A stretch of 64,000 bases of DNA from Cryptomeria japonica (taxonomy: Eukaryota; Streptophyta; Pinopsida; Cupressales; Cupressaceae). The stretch covers positions 813,103,069 through 813,167,068 of the forward strand of contig NC_081414.1 of assembly GCF_030272615.1 (NCBI RefSeq). Reading direction: 5' to 3'. A program made the translations under genes and the position numbers. The notes under the pieces were generated by a model, which was not told where the DNA came from, made no database searches, and saw only the letters and a list, made by a program, of their open reading frames with translations. This document shows, one piece after another, positions 22,914 through 35,565 of the stretch (its first letter is position 1; every line of letters begins with the position of its first letter).

Positions 22914-23792
22914 TGTTAGCAATTGACCCTCATTGGATTCATATGTTGTCATTGATGGTAACAAGATTCTGTAGAAGGCATATACCGACAGATACCAACA
23001 TTGGAGTAATCAGGGTCATTACCGGCACTGACACCGGCACTAGCATCCAGCATTGAAGCCAACATCAATTTGGGATCCGAAAGGTTTTATCTATAAAATC
23101 ATTTTGTAATGTAGAGCCAACATTGAATAACTTTTTTAATGAATTGTAAGTTGACATAAGGATTATTGTTTGTAAGGGTATATAAGTCAGTTTATTAGGT
23201 CATTTTGATATATGACAAGACAGTAGAATAGTGTGATGCGAAGGATATGTATGTAAGTCATTTGTATGCAAACATTATATCATGCAATGATCAGTAGATG
23301 GTTTGTAAATAATTCTTGGAGGAAAGGAGATACCGGTAAAAGGGTTTGAGGTTTATAAACCAGTACAAAACAAATCTATAACCGGAACTCTTTTTGGCAT
23401 TACAGATGCATTTTGTGAGTTCATCATTACTTTTTTATTTCAGCAGAAGCTTGTAGTCAGTGAGACTCTTTTGTGTTGAGTAGTGTGCTCTAGGCAGTGT
23501 GCCTTCCTGCATGTGTAGGCCCCCATGCTATGTAATATCTTTCATACAGCCAGTGAATTGATATTGTGGGTCACAATTCCCACTGTGGTTTTTCCTCTTT
23601 GAGGTTTTCCACATATAAAATTCAGTGTGTTAGTTCATGTGGCTGGTTTATTTACTTCATGTTATATGTTTTTTTCATTTACCAGTTTAAATGTGTATGT
23701 TATAATGTTATAATAAGGTAAAATCTTATATTACCGGTAGAACACTAATTCACACCCCCCCTCTCAGTGTTCTTGGATTCATTGTATTCAAA

Positions 23793-23794
<2 letters not shown>
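22914..23794 (+). repeat. N2 3' LTR
   Basis: 881 bp, TGTTAGC to CAAACA. It contains GTGTGCTCTAGGCAGTGTGCC and ends with a C run then TCTCAGTGTTCTTGG. S1 resembles it. Confidence 0.8.

Positions 23795-23865
<71 letters not shown>
23795..23865 (+). repeat. (TC)35 microsatellite
   Basis: 71 bp of uninterrupted TC starting at the base after the N2 LTR terminal CA. Whether N2 inserted at its edge or the array grew after insertion cannot be told here. Confidence 0.95.
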
Positions 23866-23868
<3 letters not shown>

Positions 23869-24842
23869 TCTATCTATCATGACATATCCCAATGATATCA
23901 TTCTATTCTCTTTTAATATTTTGTGATGATTTATATTTGGCTTTCATATCCTTCATAATCTTCTTCATTCTTTTGATATATTTGTTAGTACATTATAGCT
24001 CTTCCACAAGATCCACAACATCATCTTCATTCAAAATTCACATTTTTTGCAAAACCTTTTGGAGTTTCCATTGACATGAATAGGACCTTTTCTTTTTCAC
24101 CTTCATTCTCGAAGGGACATTGATCATCTTGATCAAAAGAGTAGCTATCTTCATTAGAGTAGAATTTTTGCCTATTCTTTTGAAAATTCTTCTTCTTGAA
24201 CATAGACTTCTTATATTTCTTTTGAGTTTCTTTTTCTTAATCATTTCTCACTCTATATGGACACTTAGCTATAAAATGACCAACTTCACCATAATTAAAA
24301 TATTTTAAAGGTAACTTACCTTTATATTTCCTAAAACATATGTACAAATTTCTTACAAATTTAGTTTCTTCGAGATCTAAGTCATCATTGAAATCAAATC
24401 CTTCAACCTTCTTATATTCCTTTAATGTTGCCTTATTCCTTCAATATTTATCATTTACAATCCTCATCTCATACGTAGTTCTAATTTCATGTAGCTCATC
24501 CATGGTCAAAATGTTCAAATATTTATATTCTTTTATTGAAAATATTTTGAATCAAGCCTAGAGGGAAGGGATTTGAGTGTCTTTTTCACAATCATAGCTT
24601 CTTTCATTTCTTCACCAAGTCCTCTAATAGTATTGACACTTACATCAAACCAAAGTAGGAATGCAACAACATTCTCTTCTTCCTTCATCTTCACTTTCAA
24701 ACTAACCCTAGTAGCTCTAAAGATTTGCTTGATTGACTTTGTCATCTCTTTCATAGATGTTGTGCAACTTATCCCACAGTTCCTTCGTTATCATGCAATG
24801 TATTATCTTCACAAACGCAAAGTTAGATAAACCACAAGATAA
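23866..24842 (-). pseudogene. C1: copia gag remnant (UBN2 type)
   Basis: On the - strand the text from 24830 to 24540 gives gag core motifs VKMKEEENV, GLGEEMKEAM and VKKTLKSLPSRLDSK, typical of the UBN2 domain of copia gag. After a frameshift come ELHEIRTTYEMRI, KYKGKLPLKYFNYGEVGHFIAKC (a knuckle whose first two Cys are lost) and a basic-acidic tail to about 23900. Frameshifts and missing Cys show decay. T2 cuts it at 24842, so the N-terminal part should lie beyond T2. N2 and the TC array bound it on the left. Confidence 0.75.
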
Positions 24843-25881
24843 TGTAGACGCCTAAAAATGTCTCATCGATCATTACTAATTATTTGTCTTATTAATTAAG
24901 TAATTATTTAATTAATATAATTAATTATTCTCAACTGACTTAATTATCATAATTTACATTACTAATTATTCAATTTACATTCATTAATCATTCATCATTT
25001 ATCCCCTTTCTTAAATATTAATTATTTAATTAATTATGATTTAATTCTTAAATTAAATGATTTTTATTATTTAATTAATTCCATTTATAATGATTAAATA
25101 TTTTCATTTAAATTATTCAATTAATTAATTAATTGATTCTCCAAATCCCCAAATTCAAATTTCAATTTAATTTCATTTCTCCCAAATTCTAATTTCATCA
25201 AATTTCAAATTAATGTGCATTTCAATTTCGCCATTTAAAAATCAAAATTCAAATCCAAATAAACATGAAATTGAATTTCATCTCAATGTCCTACAACACA
25301 TGTAGAAAATCGTGACTGATTGATCAAATCAGTTAACTCTTCAATCTCCACTCTTAACTCTCAATCACATTTTTCTGACTAATCAATCAATTCAGTCTTC
25401 TCCTCAATCAATTCAGTTAACTAGCCAATCTATCTAGTTGACTAGTCAGTAGTCAATCAATTGAGTCATCTAGTCAATCAATTGATTTATCTCTTCAATC
25501 AATCCACTTAACAAATAAATCAAAATGAGTTGACTGATCAATCAAATCAATTCAACTATCAATCAACACTTCAATTCAATATCTCACCCAATTTATCCCA
25601 AAAAATTATAAATTCGAGATCATTTCTCCTTTCTCAACAATCATGAACTTTTAATCTTTGTGCCACTTTTAGGTTATCAGTGCAATATCTGAGATCCACC
25701 ATACCACAAAGATGAGAAGGACAATGGAAGCTACAATGAATTTGAGGGAGTTTTCATTTGTTTAATCCTTTCATTTATGCATTCATTTCATTGATTTATC
25801 TTTAGGAGTGATTTAATAATTAAGTATTTCATGATTATCCTTATTTCCTATTCAGCATGATGATTTTAAGCATGGAAAACA
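24843..25881 (+). repeat. T2 5' LTR
   Basis: 1039 bp, TGTAGACGCC to AAAACA. The first half is TTAATTAATT-rich, then (25305-25570) many TCAATCAATTGA-like repeats, a TATA at 25606, and a 3' part with GAGATCCAC shared with the T3 LTR. No 3' partner is visible. Confidence 0.75.
25606..25613 (+). promoter_or_regulatory. TATA-like box of T2 LTR
   Basis: ATTATAAATTC lies about 275 bp before the PBS. The T3 LTR has CTATAAATTG at the equivalent place. Confidence 0.5.
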
Positions 25882-25882
25882 C

Positions 25883-25900
25883 TAGTGAACCCGACGTGAA
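25883..25900 (+). other. T2 primer-binding site (tRNA-Trp-like)
   Basis: TAGTGAACCCGACGTGAA is one base from the complement of the plant tRNA-Trp 3' end as I remember it. T3 has the same site with a different mismatch. Confidence 0.6.
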
Positions 25901-28645
25901 GAAACAACTTTTTAACCTGTTGGCATGATTTTTATGCTTTTTGTAGGTTCTGTATGGACACACTAAGTGCTATGCATTCAAGTAGATGGGAATGCGTGTT
26001 CGACCACAGTAATTCGCATTCAACTACACATTGATTCGCATTCGACAGAGCAGAAATTTGCATTCATTGTGAAGATGATTCACATTCACAGGGATTAATT
26101 GCATTCTTAGTTTCATTTGTCATTTATGTTTTTAATTTGCTTGCACTTCTAACCCATAAATATTTTGTAAATTTGGAAACTATGATTTTTCTATGAAAGA
26201 TGCATCAGATCTCATCACACGCAAGGTAACATTCAAGATCTTTGGTGCAAGAAGAAGGTCATAACACAAAAGACAAAAAAGCACTCATCAATGAATACTC
26301 AAAGCAAAAAGAAGGATCCAAAACCTACTAAACAAAACTGCTCTATTCAAATACCATAACATTGTGCATAAATACCTAGAGAAATATGACATATTTGATG
26401 AAATCTAGGTCACAAAATATCATTTTGGATTAATCCTTTGTTTTGCAGATTTCTCTTTATCTTTTGAAATCCTATTTGTTATTAATTTGCAGTCAACTAG
26501 AAAAGACATCGCATTCACTCAGACAATGAACCACACTAGCGCAGATAGAAATTTGCATTCGCCAATAGAGTAATTCGCATTCGATCAAAAACCAATTCGC
26601 ATTAGTTGAATGTCTTCAGAGGCTTTATGTTATTTATTTTCTCAAGTAGTTTTGGCATTCTATTTTTGCTAATGTTGTACTTTTCATAACATCAATCATA
26701 GACAAAAAGCAAAACTTTTGTAACCCAAAGGAAAATCTAGCTTGTGAGGCCACAATATTGACTAACATTTTCCAAAAGGTTTCACAGGTGCTAATGCTTT
26801 GCTGTAGGTCCAAGGAGTTAGATTAAATTTCTTTTTATCTTGCAAATGGCTTATTATTGCAATGTTTGGGCTTAAAAAGAACATTCACAATTTCTATCTG
26901 GGTTAAAAAGAACACCATGACTATTGGAGCAATATCTCCAAGTAGCAATTAGATCACATTGCAATGATGGTTCAAAAAGAACAACTTTGTCTACCATGTT
27001 TTTAAAGTGATAGACATATGCTCTCCCCTTAACTGGTTGATCAAAAATCTAGACTCACTCTTTATGCTTTCCTTCTTTTTTGCAGTTAGGATAAAACCTT
27101 TAGCAGACATGCCTTCCTGAGAAGTTCATAAGGTCGGTGAGAGGGGAACAACCTAAGTGGGCAATGACTAAAGACAATTAATACAACCCACTATAATCAA
27201 ATGTGGATGTGATGAAAATAATGTCCAATGGTAGTTTTTCATTGATAGCTTTCCCCCAGTATTCTTGTGATATGGAAAGCCTTTGTTCTAAAGGTTGGCG
27301 GGCCTCCTAAGAGAGTTTATCTTTGACACACTGAATGGAACCCTATCTATGAACCTTAAGCATAGAAGCCAAACCAAGTCAGTTATCCAAACATTTATAA
27401 TATCATAATGCAAGGGTAGGGAAGAATCCACCCCCAAGACACTCACCATACATCTCCCAAGAAAATTATCCAGTTGAGAAGCAATTCTCTTTGGTTCAAC
27501 TTCTAGAATTAGGCAAAAAAACAAGCACACCCTAGGGTGTGAAAGGGTTGTTTGAGCTAAAGGAGTATCAGGATGTGGGCTATGGTATCATGAATGAAGT
27601 TTTGACATCAGAAGAGCTTTCTTGATATGTTTTTCATCTTGCCAAAAATCTATCGAAAACATGGGGATTTGAAAAGATCCTACAAAACAAAGGGGATTTG
27701 AAAAGATCCTACCAAACATTCTCTGTTTTGTTTAGGTTATGGACAAACAAAGTGTCTTCTTATTTGCTGATGTATTTTAATCATTTTTCAAGAAGATCAT
27801 ATGTCAAAAGATACAATCAAACACAATCTCAACTCAAACAAGTTCGTCAAGTTCAACTTATCAAACAAGATTACCACTTTCAAAAAGATGAAGAAAACAT
27901 GTTATCTCTTGTGATTTTAGGTCTCATTGCATAGTATTTGCATAGTCCATGCATAGTCTCAATTCACTTTCTCATATTATACAAGTCTTTGCACAAGTCC
28001 TCACTTCACACTTAGAAATAGATCCAATCTTTGTCAAAAATTGCATTCAAATAGGCTTTGCATTGTCGCCATTTAGGTCCCTCTTAGGATCCAATTTAGT
28101 CTTGCATATTCCAATAGATTTAATTAGAGTCCATGTCTACCAACTTAATTTCCAATTAACCCTTGCATAGTCTTCATTTAAGTCCATCACCAATAGAAAG
28201 TCTTAAGATCATATAATTGGCATGGGTTTGCCAAGTGATGGTGAATTCTCGTTTGAACAACCAGATCTAGGGCCAAACAATGATCAACTATAATTTATTG
28301 ATGGTTTTGATACCCATGCTTGGGAGTTGAAAACAACTCATCCTTAGTATTCACGAGTCAAATTAGTCATTAATAATTAAATTTAAAAATCAGTACGGAT
28401 TGAAGTGCGAGATGCACAACAAATTTCCCAACAAAGGTGCGAAAAGCTTGAAAAACAAGACCAAGTTCCTCGTCAAAATTCTTAATAGAGTGTCATCATA
28501 TTAGTTTAGCTTGCATACATAACTAGTCCTTGAATAGTCTTGCATTCATTCAAGTCCACCATTTTCATTTTAGGTGAGCCATACCGAGTCATAAGATCAC
28601 TTTAGAGATCTCTTTATTCCCATAACAAGGTCACAAAGAGCTAAA
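25901..28645 (+). other. T2 untranslated leader
   Basis: 2.7 kb before gag with no conserved frame. 25970-26110 and 26505-26610 carry repeated TTCGCATTCGAC-like words. Around 27110-27200 is a stretch similar to the T3 leader (GAGAGGGGAACAACC...CCCACTATAA). Otherwise I see nothing in it. Confidence 0.6.
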
Positions 28646-30880
28646 ATGGATCCAAACAGTGACCCCTTGGTCAATCTAACATGGAACATGGATTTATCAA
28701 CATATCAACACACATAGGCTAGAAGACCTGCAACATTATCGATAAACATAAACAAAATGCCTTCAATAGATGAGATCCAACATAATTTGACACAAGAAGA
28801 ATTGGAGGTAGCTCAACAATATCCACAAGTCCTCATGGTTTTAAATGCACTTATCAATAATGAAAGAGATTGATATCTCTGTTTGTTAATCCAAAATGGG
28901 GCCAAGTTACCTCCAAATGTTGACATTTCAATGATATTTCCACCAGGGGTGACTCTAACTCAAAATGCAACTCAAGCACCAAATGTTACACAAACTCAAG
29001 GAGTGTCTTCTAGTTCAACCCAAGGTACAAATCAAGCCACGATGGATTCAACTCAAAATCTTCAATCAGGAGCCATGTCTTCAACATCTCAAGCTACTCC
29101 TAATGTGACATCGCAAACAACATCAAGTATTTTGAATACCTCAACACAAGCTCAAACAACAGTAGCTCAAAATGTTATTCCCACAAGTACTTCTCAACCT
29201 TCCATATCCATTGCAGTTGGATCTACCTATAGTGGTCAGAATTTGAGTCAAGGCTTAGCAAGGATGTATGGACCAAGCCAGCCAAATGTCAATACTCAAT
29301 TTGCATATTTTACACCACCTAGTGTAACTCATGGCACATAGTTACATGGTTAGTCAACATTTTGACAAGCTCCAATATACTCAAACACCATTCCTTTTGT
29401 AGGAAATACCTATAGGGTCAGTGCACCTTTGACCCAAACAGAGAACTTGGCTTGGCAAGTACAAAATATCCAAAGGCAAATGATTAATATGCAAATAGTG
29501 AATGATAAGAAGAGATATACCATGGAATATCTTCATCCTTATCCTTTTGATAGGACTTTGTATATGCCACCTTTTTCACAACATTTTGAAACTCCAAAGT
29601 TTGACAAGTATAGAGGAAAAGGAGACCCCCAAGATCATGTAAGAAAACTTTTCACATCATGGATTGAAGTAGCTCATGAAGGCACATATCTGATGTATCT
29701 CTTTCCTAAAATTCTTAGAAGAACAACATTAGAGTGGTTCTCACACTTTCCACCCAAGATCGCTTCATGGGGTAAGTTGGTTGAGTTGTTTATAACAAAT
29801 GTTTCACACAATATAGACAATCTAGTTACTTTAATGGATTTATGTTCCACCAAAAAAAGGGAAGGTGAAACATTTTCTTCATTCTTACAAAGATGGAGAG
29901 CCTTATACCATAGATGTCTCACTCATACCAAAAGTTGAACAAGTGGACATCTTCACTGAAAACCTCATCCATCAAGTTAAATATCCATTGCAAATGCAAT
30001 GTTTAAGCACCTTCAAAGAAATCATAGAAAAAAGTCTAAAGTATGAAAAAGGCTTAGTAGATCAAGGGATATTGAAGCATCACAAAGACAATAGACCAAT
30101 CAACAACTTAAACATTGAAAAACTAAAGTTTTGGTCCAAAAACAAGAATGTCACAAGTGACAGAGTTGTAGATGCTCGTATTGTCAACAAAGCTCAACCA
30201 GTGGTGTCTCTTCAAGGACTAGTTGATTTCTTTACTTCCAATAGAAATAAACCTCACGGCAACAATACAATATCATCAAATGCCAATGCAGTGCGATCTA
30301 GCAATCAAAGACCTCCAAGGATCAGTGCACCTCAAGGAATTATACACCCCTTGGAGAACCAATTGAGTCAGCTCTTAAAAATTTGATACAAATTAATTTC
30401 ATAACTCTTCCAGAGGTTAGACCATATGAACCAGGTCCATTAAACCCTACTTGGTAAAATGATAATGACTTTTGTGAGTACCATCATGCTAAAGGACATA
30501 AGAAAACAAGTCTTAATAAGATTAAGAACTTGATACAAGACCTTATTGATCAAGGGGATATTACTATAGATGCTAACAAAGGATCAACCAACACAGATAA
30601 TACCATATTCAAGGACCCTTTTGTTAAGCATGATAAAGGGAAAGTTTCTAGCTCAGGGACACAGAATAACACTACAAATTATACTAATGTGGCATATGAT
30701 TGCAATCAGTGTAGGAGATGAGATAGTGGCCACAATTATAGTTAATCCAAGGAGTCATGATTTTGTATTTATCACCTAAAGATCTAAGGTCACATTGCAA
30801 GGGGTACCATATAATCTCTCTCCACCAATAAGCAACTATAATATGGTTGATCAATTGAAGAAGACCTCGGCCCAAATTTC
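28646..30880 (+). pseudogene. T2 gag remnant
   Basis: Start ATG at 28646 (MDPNSDPLVNL), in frame with the long Thr/Ser/Gln-rich stretch at 28883-29341. The capsid-like core at 29500-29935 has YMPPFSQHFETPKFDKY, DPQDHVRKLF, TLEWFSHFPP and SSFLQRWRALY, closely matching T3 gag. A frameshift near 29900 moves the frame, and IFTENLIHQV...FWSKNKNVTSD continues. The CHHC knuckle near 30474 (CEYHHAKGHKKTS) lacks its last Cys. Stops occur near 28715, 28871 and 29339, among others. The protein would form the particle. Confidence 0.75.
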
Positions 30881-30885
30881 ATTGT

Positions 30886-31344
30886 TTGAGTTGCTTCACA
30901 TCTTACCATCTCACAAGGCAATATGTCATTTCCCGTGACATATATGAAAATGCATTCCAATCCATGGATGTAAATTTGGCAGCTTCCAAGGTAGCATTCA
31001 TAGAACAGGATGTACCATCAGATAGATCCATGCCCAATGATCATCTCAACTTAGAATTATTTGAACATAGAAAGAAAGTCAAAAGAGTTTTAATAGATGG
31101 TGGAGCTGGACTTAACATATGCACTCTAAACCTAATCAAGGCTCTAGGTTACTCACAACATCAGATTGATCCTACTAAAAGAATCAACATTAAGGCTTAT
31201 GATGATGAAGAACACCCCTCCAAGGGTGTAGTCACCTTACCTATTCAAGTAGGTCATGCTACCAGAAACATCACATTCCAAGTGTTGGACCAAGAATTAG
31301 GGTATAACATATTACTAGGTTGCCCATGGATTCATGCCATGTAG
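30886..31344 (+). pseudogene. T2 aspartic protease
   Basis: An open stretch of 152 residues. The active site reads LIDGGAGLNICTL (about 31090), a D-G-G-A form also used by T3's family. Downstream KAYDDEEHPSKGVVTLPI and LGYNILLGCPWIHAM match T3 56500-56660. The frame closes with a TAG where T3 reads on. The protease would process the polyprotein. Confidence 0.75.
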
Positions 31345-33048
31345 GTAGTATCATCAACTTCCACCAGTGTGTTAAACTCCCTTATAACAGCATTGAGATT
31401 ACAATACATGGTGATCCAAATCCTTTTCAACATTGAAACTACTTAAGAGAAAGCACAGATAATCAAGTCCCCATTAATCAAGCTGCTCCCCTCACTATAC
31501 AGATGGAATATTTAAAAATTATAGATACACTAGTTTCATTATCTTGCACGCCCACAACACCACCTCTCCAAATCAAGGAAGAAGGGTGTGGTGAATATTC
31601 TTGTTCCAGAACATTATCAGCAGGACAATTGTCTCCTAGATCTTTTGGGAGAGCATTACCAAATCCGACAAACAAAATAAAGGGAAAGAAATTATTCAAT
31701 TTTCAAGCTCTAGTTCCTTCATAAGATGGGGAGAACTCGATGAAGAATCCCTAGAAGAAGATGTCAATTGATGATTGTATGAAGAGGAAAATGATAGTGC
31801 AAATATCAAACTTCCTTTGGAATGATATGGCAATGGTTTCAAGATGTTACAAAGACATGGTTATGATGGCACAATAGGATTGGGGGCACATGCTCAAGGC
31901 ATTATAGAACCCATATTACCATCGTAAAATCCAAAGAATTGGGGCTTGAGATATACTAGCCTAACAAGAAAAAGAACAACATCGAGACCCGATACTCCAA
32001 TCATCCAAAATTTGCCAACTACGACATCACTCACACATGAAGATGAGGATCTTGAACCACCAAATCATAATAAAACTTCATTGATTGCATTTGCATCAAC
32101 ATCACATATCAATACAGTAACAAAAACTAGAATTACACCAACACCTCATTTCAATGTAGTGATAGAAATAGGAATCGTACCAGAAGAGGATTCAAATAAT
32201 GCTTCTACATTATCAATATTAACTAGTACATCAAGGAAAACAAGAATAGCACCAACTAGAGATGGTAATTCCATACTACCCTTATCTCTCATTTGAGCTA
32301 TAAATGAGGCCTCTATCATAGAAGAAGGGTCTACAAGTCATTAAACTCTCTCATTCATCATTAACATTGTTGGAACTCCTCTTTATCCAATTGAGGAAAT
32401 TGATGAAGATGGATCAGATAGAGAAACATATATCAAGAGTATAACAGATTCACATGAATATGAGTTCTTATCTCTCCATAGTTGTAGGACATATTCATCA
32501 TTTAGAGCTTATGATAATCAACCACCTGTGGATGATGGCATTGAATATGAGGAAAAGCAAATTGATCAAAAAACAGTCAAATATGTGTTTAACAATAAAA
32601 TTTGCATGATATTAGCAACTTCACCTCCCAATGAAGAAATAGATCTTTGTCTCATGTATCCTCACTTGATAGACTGGGGGTAGAAAGAACCACCACATTT
32701 GGTTTAGCTCCAAAATGATGAGGTTGTAGCTGAATTCTTGGGTTGTAGGGATGACCTTCCCTATGATGATCACAAAGTCGGTTTTGCTATCGATCTGGAG
32801 AAAATTGCATACTTTGGAGAAGAAAGCTCCTCTTCTAAACTAGAAGACTTGGATGGAACAGAAAATGAAACTACAAACAAACTGAATATTCTCCCTATAG
32901 ATAAAGAAGAATCGACATTGCTGGTAGAAGAAACTGAAGATATCAACACTAGAGATGTTGAAATTGTACATAAGATACACCTAATTGTCTCTAAACCCTA
33001 TAGAGAAAGAAAGATTTATTCAATTCTTCACACAGCAACCAATCAACT
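31345..33048 (+). pseudogene. T2 protease-RT linker with G-patch-like motif
   Basis: A decayed linker aligning to T3 56670-58200. GCGEYSCSRTL (31585) matches T3 GCGEYSMDQTF. At 31823 an in-frame TGA precedes YGNGFKMLQRHGYDG then GLG, a G-patch-like glycine pattern. T3 has a TGA at the same codon (57123). Near 32720, FLGCRDDLP and VGFAIDLEKIAYFGE match T3 near 57700. Confidence 0.6.
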
Positions 33049-33887
33049 TTGCATCACCCTGAATTGGTCTTCCATCATTTGTCATTTCTACCGAGAGTGA
33101 AACCATACAAGCAGAAGCTGAGAAATATGCATCCTCAAATAGCCATGTTAGTCAAAGTTGAGCTACGAAAATTGTTAGATGTGGGTTTCATCAGACCCAT
33201 AGACTATCCACAATGGCTCTTAAACTTAGTACCAGTGACTAAACCCACTGGAGGTATAAGAATCTATACAGACTTCAGGGACCTCAACAAAGTTTGTCCC
33301 AAGGATGATTTCCCACTCCCTAACATAGATATGATTGTAGATCTGATAGAAGGAAATTAAATGCTATCACTCATGGACGGATTTTTTGGTTATAATCAGA
33401 TTAGGATTGCACCAGAAGACCAACATAAAATAGCTTTAACTTGTCCTTGGGGAGAATATTGTTGGAATGTGATGTCCTTTGGCCTCAAGAATGTCGGTGC
33501 TACTTATCAAAGAGCAATGACCTCCCTATTTCATGACATGATACATAACATCATGGAAGATTATGTGAATGACTTGTTGGCTAAATCAAAAACTAGGAAT
33601 GATCATCTTGATGTCTTAGCCAAGATCTTTCACAAGCTTGAGTAGTACAATGTATGAATTAATCCAAAAATGTATGTGTTTGGAGTAACATCTGGTAAAC
33701 TCTTGGGGTTCATTGTATCAAACAGTGGCATTGAAATACATCCTGAAAAGGTGAAGGTTATCCTAGAATTTCATCACCCTCCACACTTAAATAATTGAGA
33801 ATTTTACAAGGGATATTACCATCTATAAGGTGCTTCATTGAAAAATTGGCAGACAAGTGCCAACCATTGCAACACCTCTTGAAGAAA
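33049..33887 (+). pseudogene. T2 reverse transcriptase
   Basis: RT motifs LRNMHPQIAMLVKVELRKLL, GFIRPIDY, GGIRIYTDFRDLNKV, SLMDGFFGYNQIRIAPEDQ and SFGLKNVGATYQRAM appear in two frames joined at a stop (33358). The catalytic box is YVND (33562-33573), where T3 has YVDD, so one catalytic Asp is Asn (GAT to AAT). After a TAG near 33643 the thumb and connection continue decayed to 33887, where S2 starts. Confidence 0.85.
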
Positions 33888-35565
33888 TGATGCAGAGCAT
33901 CATTGACCCTCCCACAATAACATTACAGCTTCTCATTCTTGCTTCTTCAAAAACTCAAGTCTTCTTGTTTCACCTTCCTTCACTAGGCTTCACCAAGATG
34001 CCCAAATAGAACTCTCAAACTTGCCAACTTGTTCCAACACATCCTAGGGTCTCTACATACCCTATTCCACTTTACCCAATAGGCTTCACTTACCCTATCA
34101 ACTGGTTAACTCAGAAACCCTTACCCGGGTCCCTAAATAGGCCAATTCCCTAGTAGCCCTGTTCAACGGGTATTCTAACCTTTACTCAAAATAATCCCAA
34201 AACACTTGAAATATAAATTATATATCTGGATACCCTTTTTCAAGTTACACAACATATGTGAAAATAAACTATTTATCTTTTGGACGAAATACTCAGACAA
34301 GCACCCTGCTACACACCAACTAGGCCCAATTAGCCCTCTTTTTCAAAGCAAGTACCAACAAATAGTATGACCACAACTCCAAACCAAAAAAAATTCTTGA
34401 AAAATGTTCCAAAACCATATATTTTCTAGGTTTAAAGACAATAAACATTGATTTGATAGGTTAGATACTAAACCCTCCTTTTTATGCCTAGAAAACTAGA
34501 ACCTCCTTGTTCAAACCCTAAAACTCACTTCTAGATCTTGAAACTTATTATTAACCATGTATTTACCATCCTCTAACACTTTTTCACATAAAAACACTAC
34601 CTCCTTAAGGTAGATCTTCTGCTGCTATACTCATGCCTCTATTTTCATGATTTTCCTTACTCAATCTCTTAGCCTAGGGTATCAACACTTCGTCTCCACA
34701 TTATTCCCTGCACATGTAAGGTTAGAGACACATATAATACAATATTTGTGACCCATTCCATAAGAAATAACCACCACATAAAGTGGAATGGGTCACATTT
34801 GGATTGTGACTCTCAAAACTTCCCAAAAACAATCACCTACAGCAGATTTTAGGACAGCAAATAGAAGTATATCAGATTTGAATGTAAAACCTTCAATAAT
34901 AGTATAAAATGATATTAAAAACACTCCTCTACATTTTCAAATCCATTTCTAATCAAAAATGAAACAAAGAAGAAGAGTTTCAGACCAATAAAGTGCAGAT
35001 TTTAGACCAAAATTGCAAGGAAAACCTTGTATTTTTATTACCAAACTCCAAACTCTTACAATGCCCAGCAAATCCGACCCTCTAACTCCTTATTTTGGAT
35101 CATTACAAACATATTTAAACCTCTTCCCTTCATGGAAACTGAAAACCAACTCTTAACCACCCATACAACCACTTTTGGGTGTTTACAACTTTAATTTATT
35201 GTCAAATTGACACTTTTAGTTGTCAATTGACAAGTTTTTAATCTTTCTGCATCTTGACACTTTCTAATCAGATTTATTATATTAATATGGTCACACAAGA
35301 CCTTATGAAACTTAAAATGATCATTAAAAACCTATTCTACCCATTGAACCCCATTACATTACTCATTTTGACATTATTTGCCCAACATGGCAATTTTGAC
35401 AACTTATTACAAAATGACTCATTACATGAGTTTGATGACTCCAAATGGAATTATTAACCATGTTTAAAATATAGAATGGTAATTATAACCTTATAGACTT
35501 AATATCTCATAAATGTTCATTATGGCCTCATGGTGTCCAATCTTGTCTTGGGTGCTCCTGCACCA
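33888..35565. mobile_element. S2: TG...CA insertion in T2, probable solo LTR
   Basis: 1678 bp between two copies of AGAAA (33883-33887, 35566-35570). T2 RNase H reading resumes after the second copy. Ends are TGATGCAGAGCATC and GGTGCTCCTGCACCA. The first ~15 bases at each end are imperfect inverted repeats. It has no coding content. Sequence is C/A-rich to 34200, then AT-rich, with a strong hairpin at 34747-34797. Length and 5-bp duplication fit a solo LTR. I cannot assign its family or strand, and a TIR-type DNA element is an alternative. Confidence 0.7.
34747..34797. other. 14-bp stem hairpin in S2
   Basis: TGTGACCCATTCCA (34747-34760) and TGGAATGGGTCACA (34784-34797) are perfect inverted repeats around a 23-base loop. 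Confidence 0.85.

Larger units (their letters stand above)
16889..23794 (+). mobile_element. N2: non-autonomous SIRE-like LTR element, 5' LTR truncated
   Basis: On the + strand: partial 5' LTR 16889-17384, PBS 17385, ORF1 17459-18610, ORF2 18979-22576, PPT about 22900, full 3' LTR 22914-23794. Like N1 and N3 it has no protease, RT or integrase. The first ~380 bp of the 5' LTR are missing compared with the 3' LTR, so no left target duplication can be read. Its ORF2 contains two internal tandem duplications. Confidence 0.8.

Noticed and set aside
24573-24830. + strand ORF of 85 codons
   Set aside because: It is the shadow of the reverse-strand UBN2 gag of C1, whose motifs are clear.
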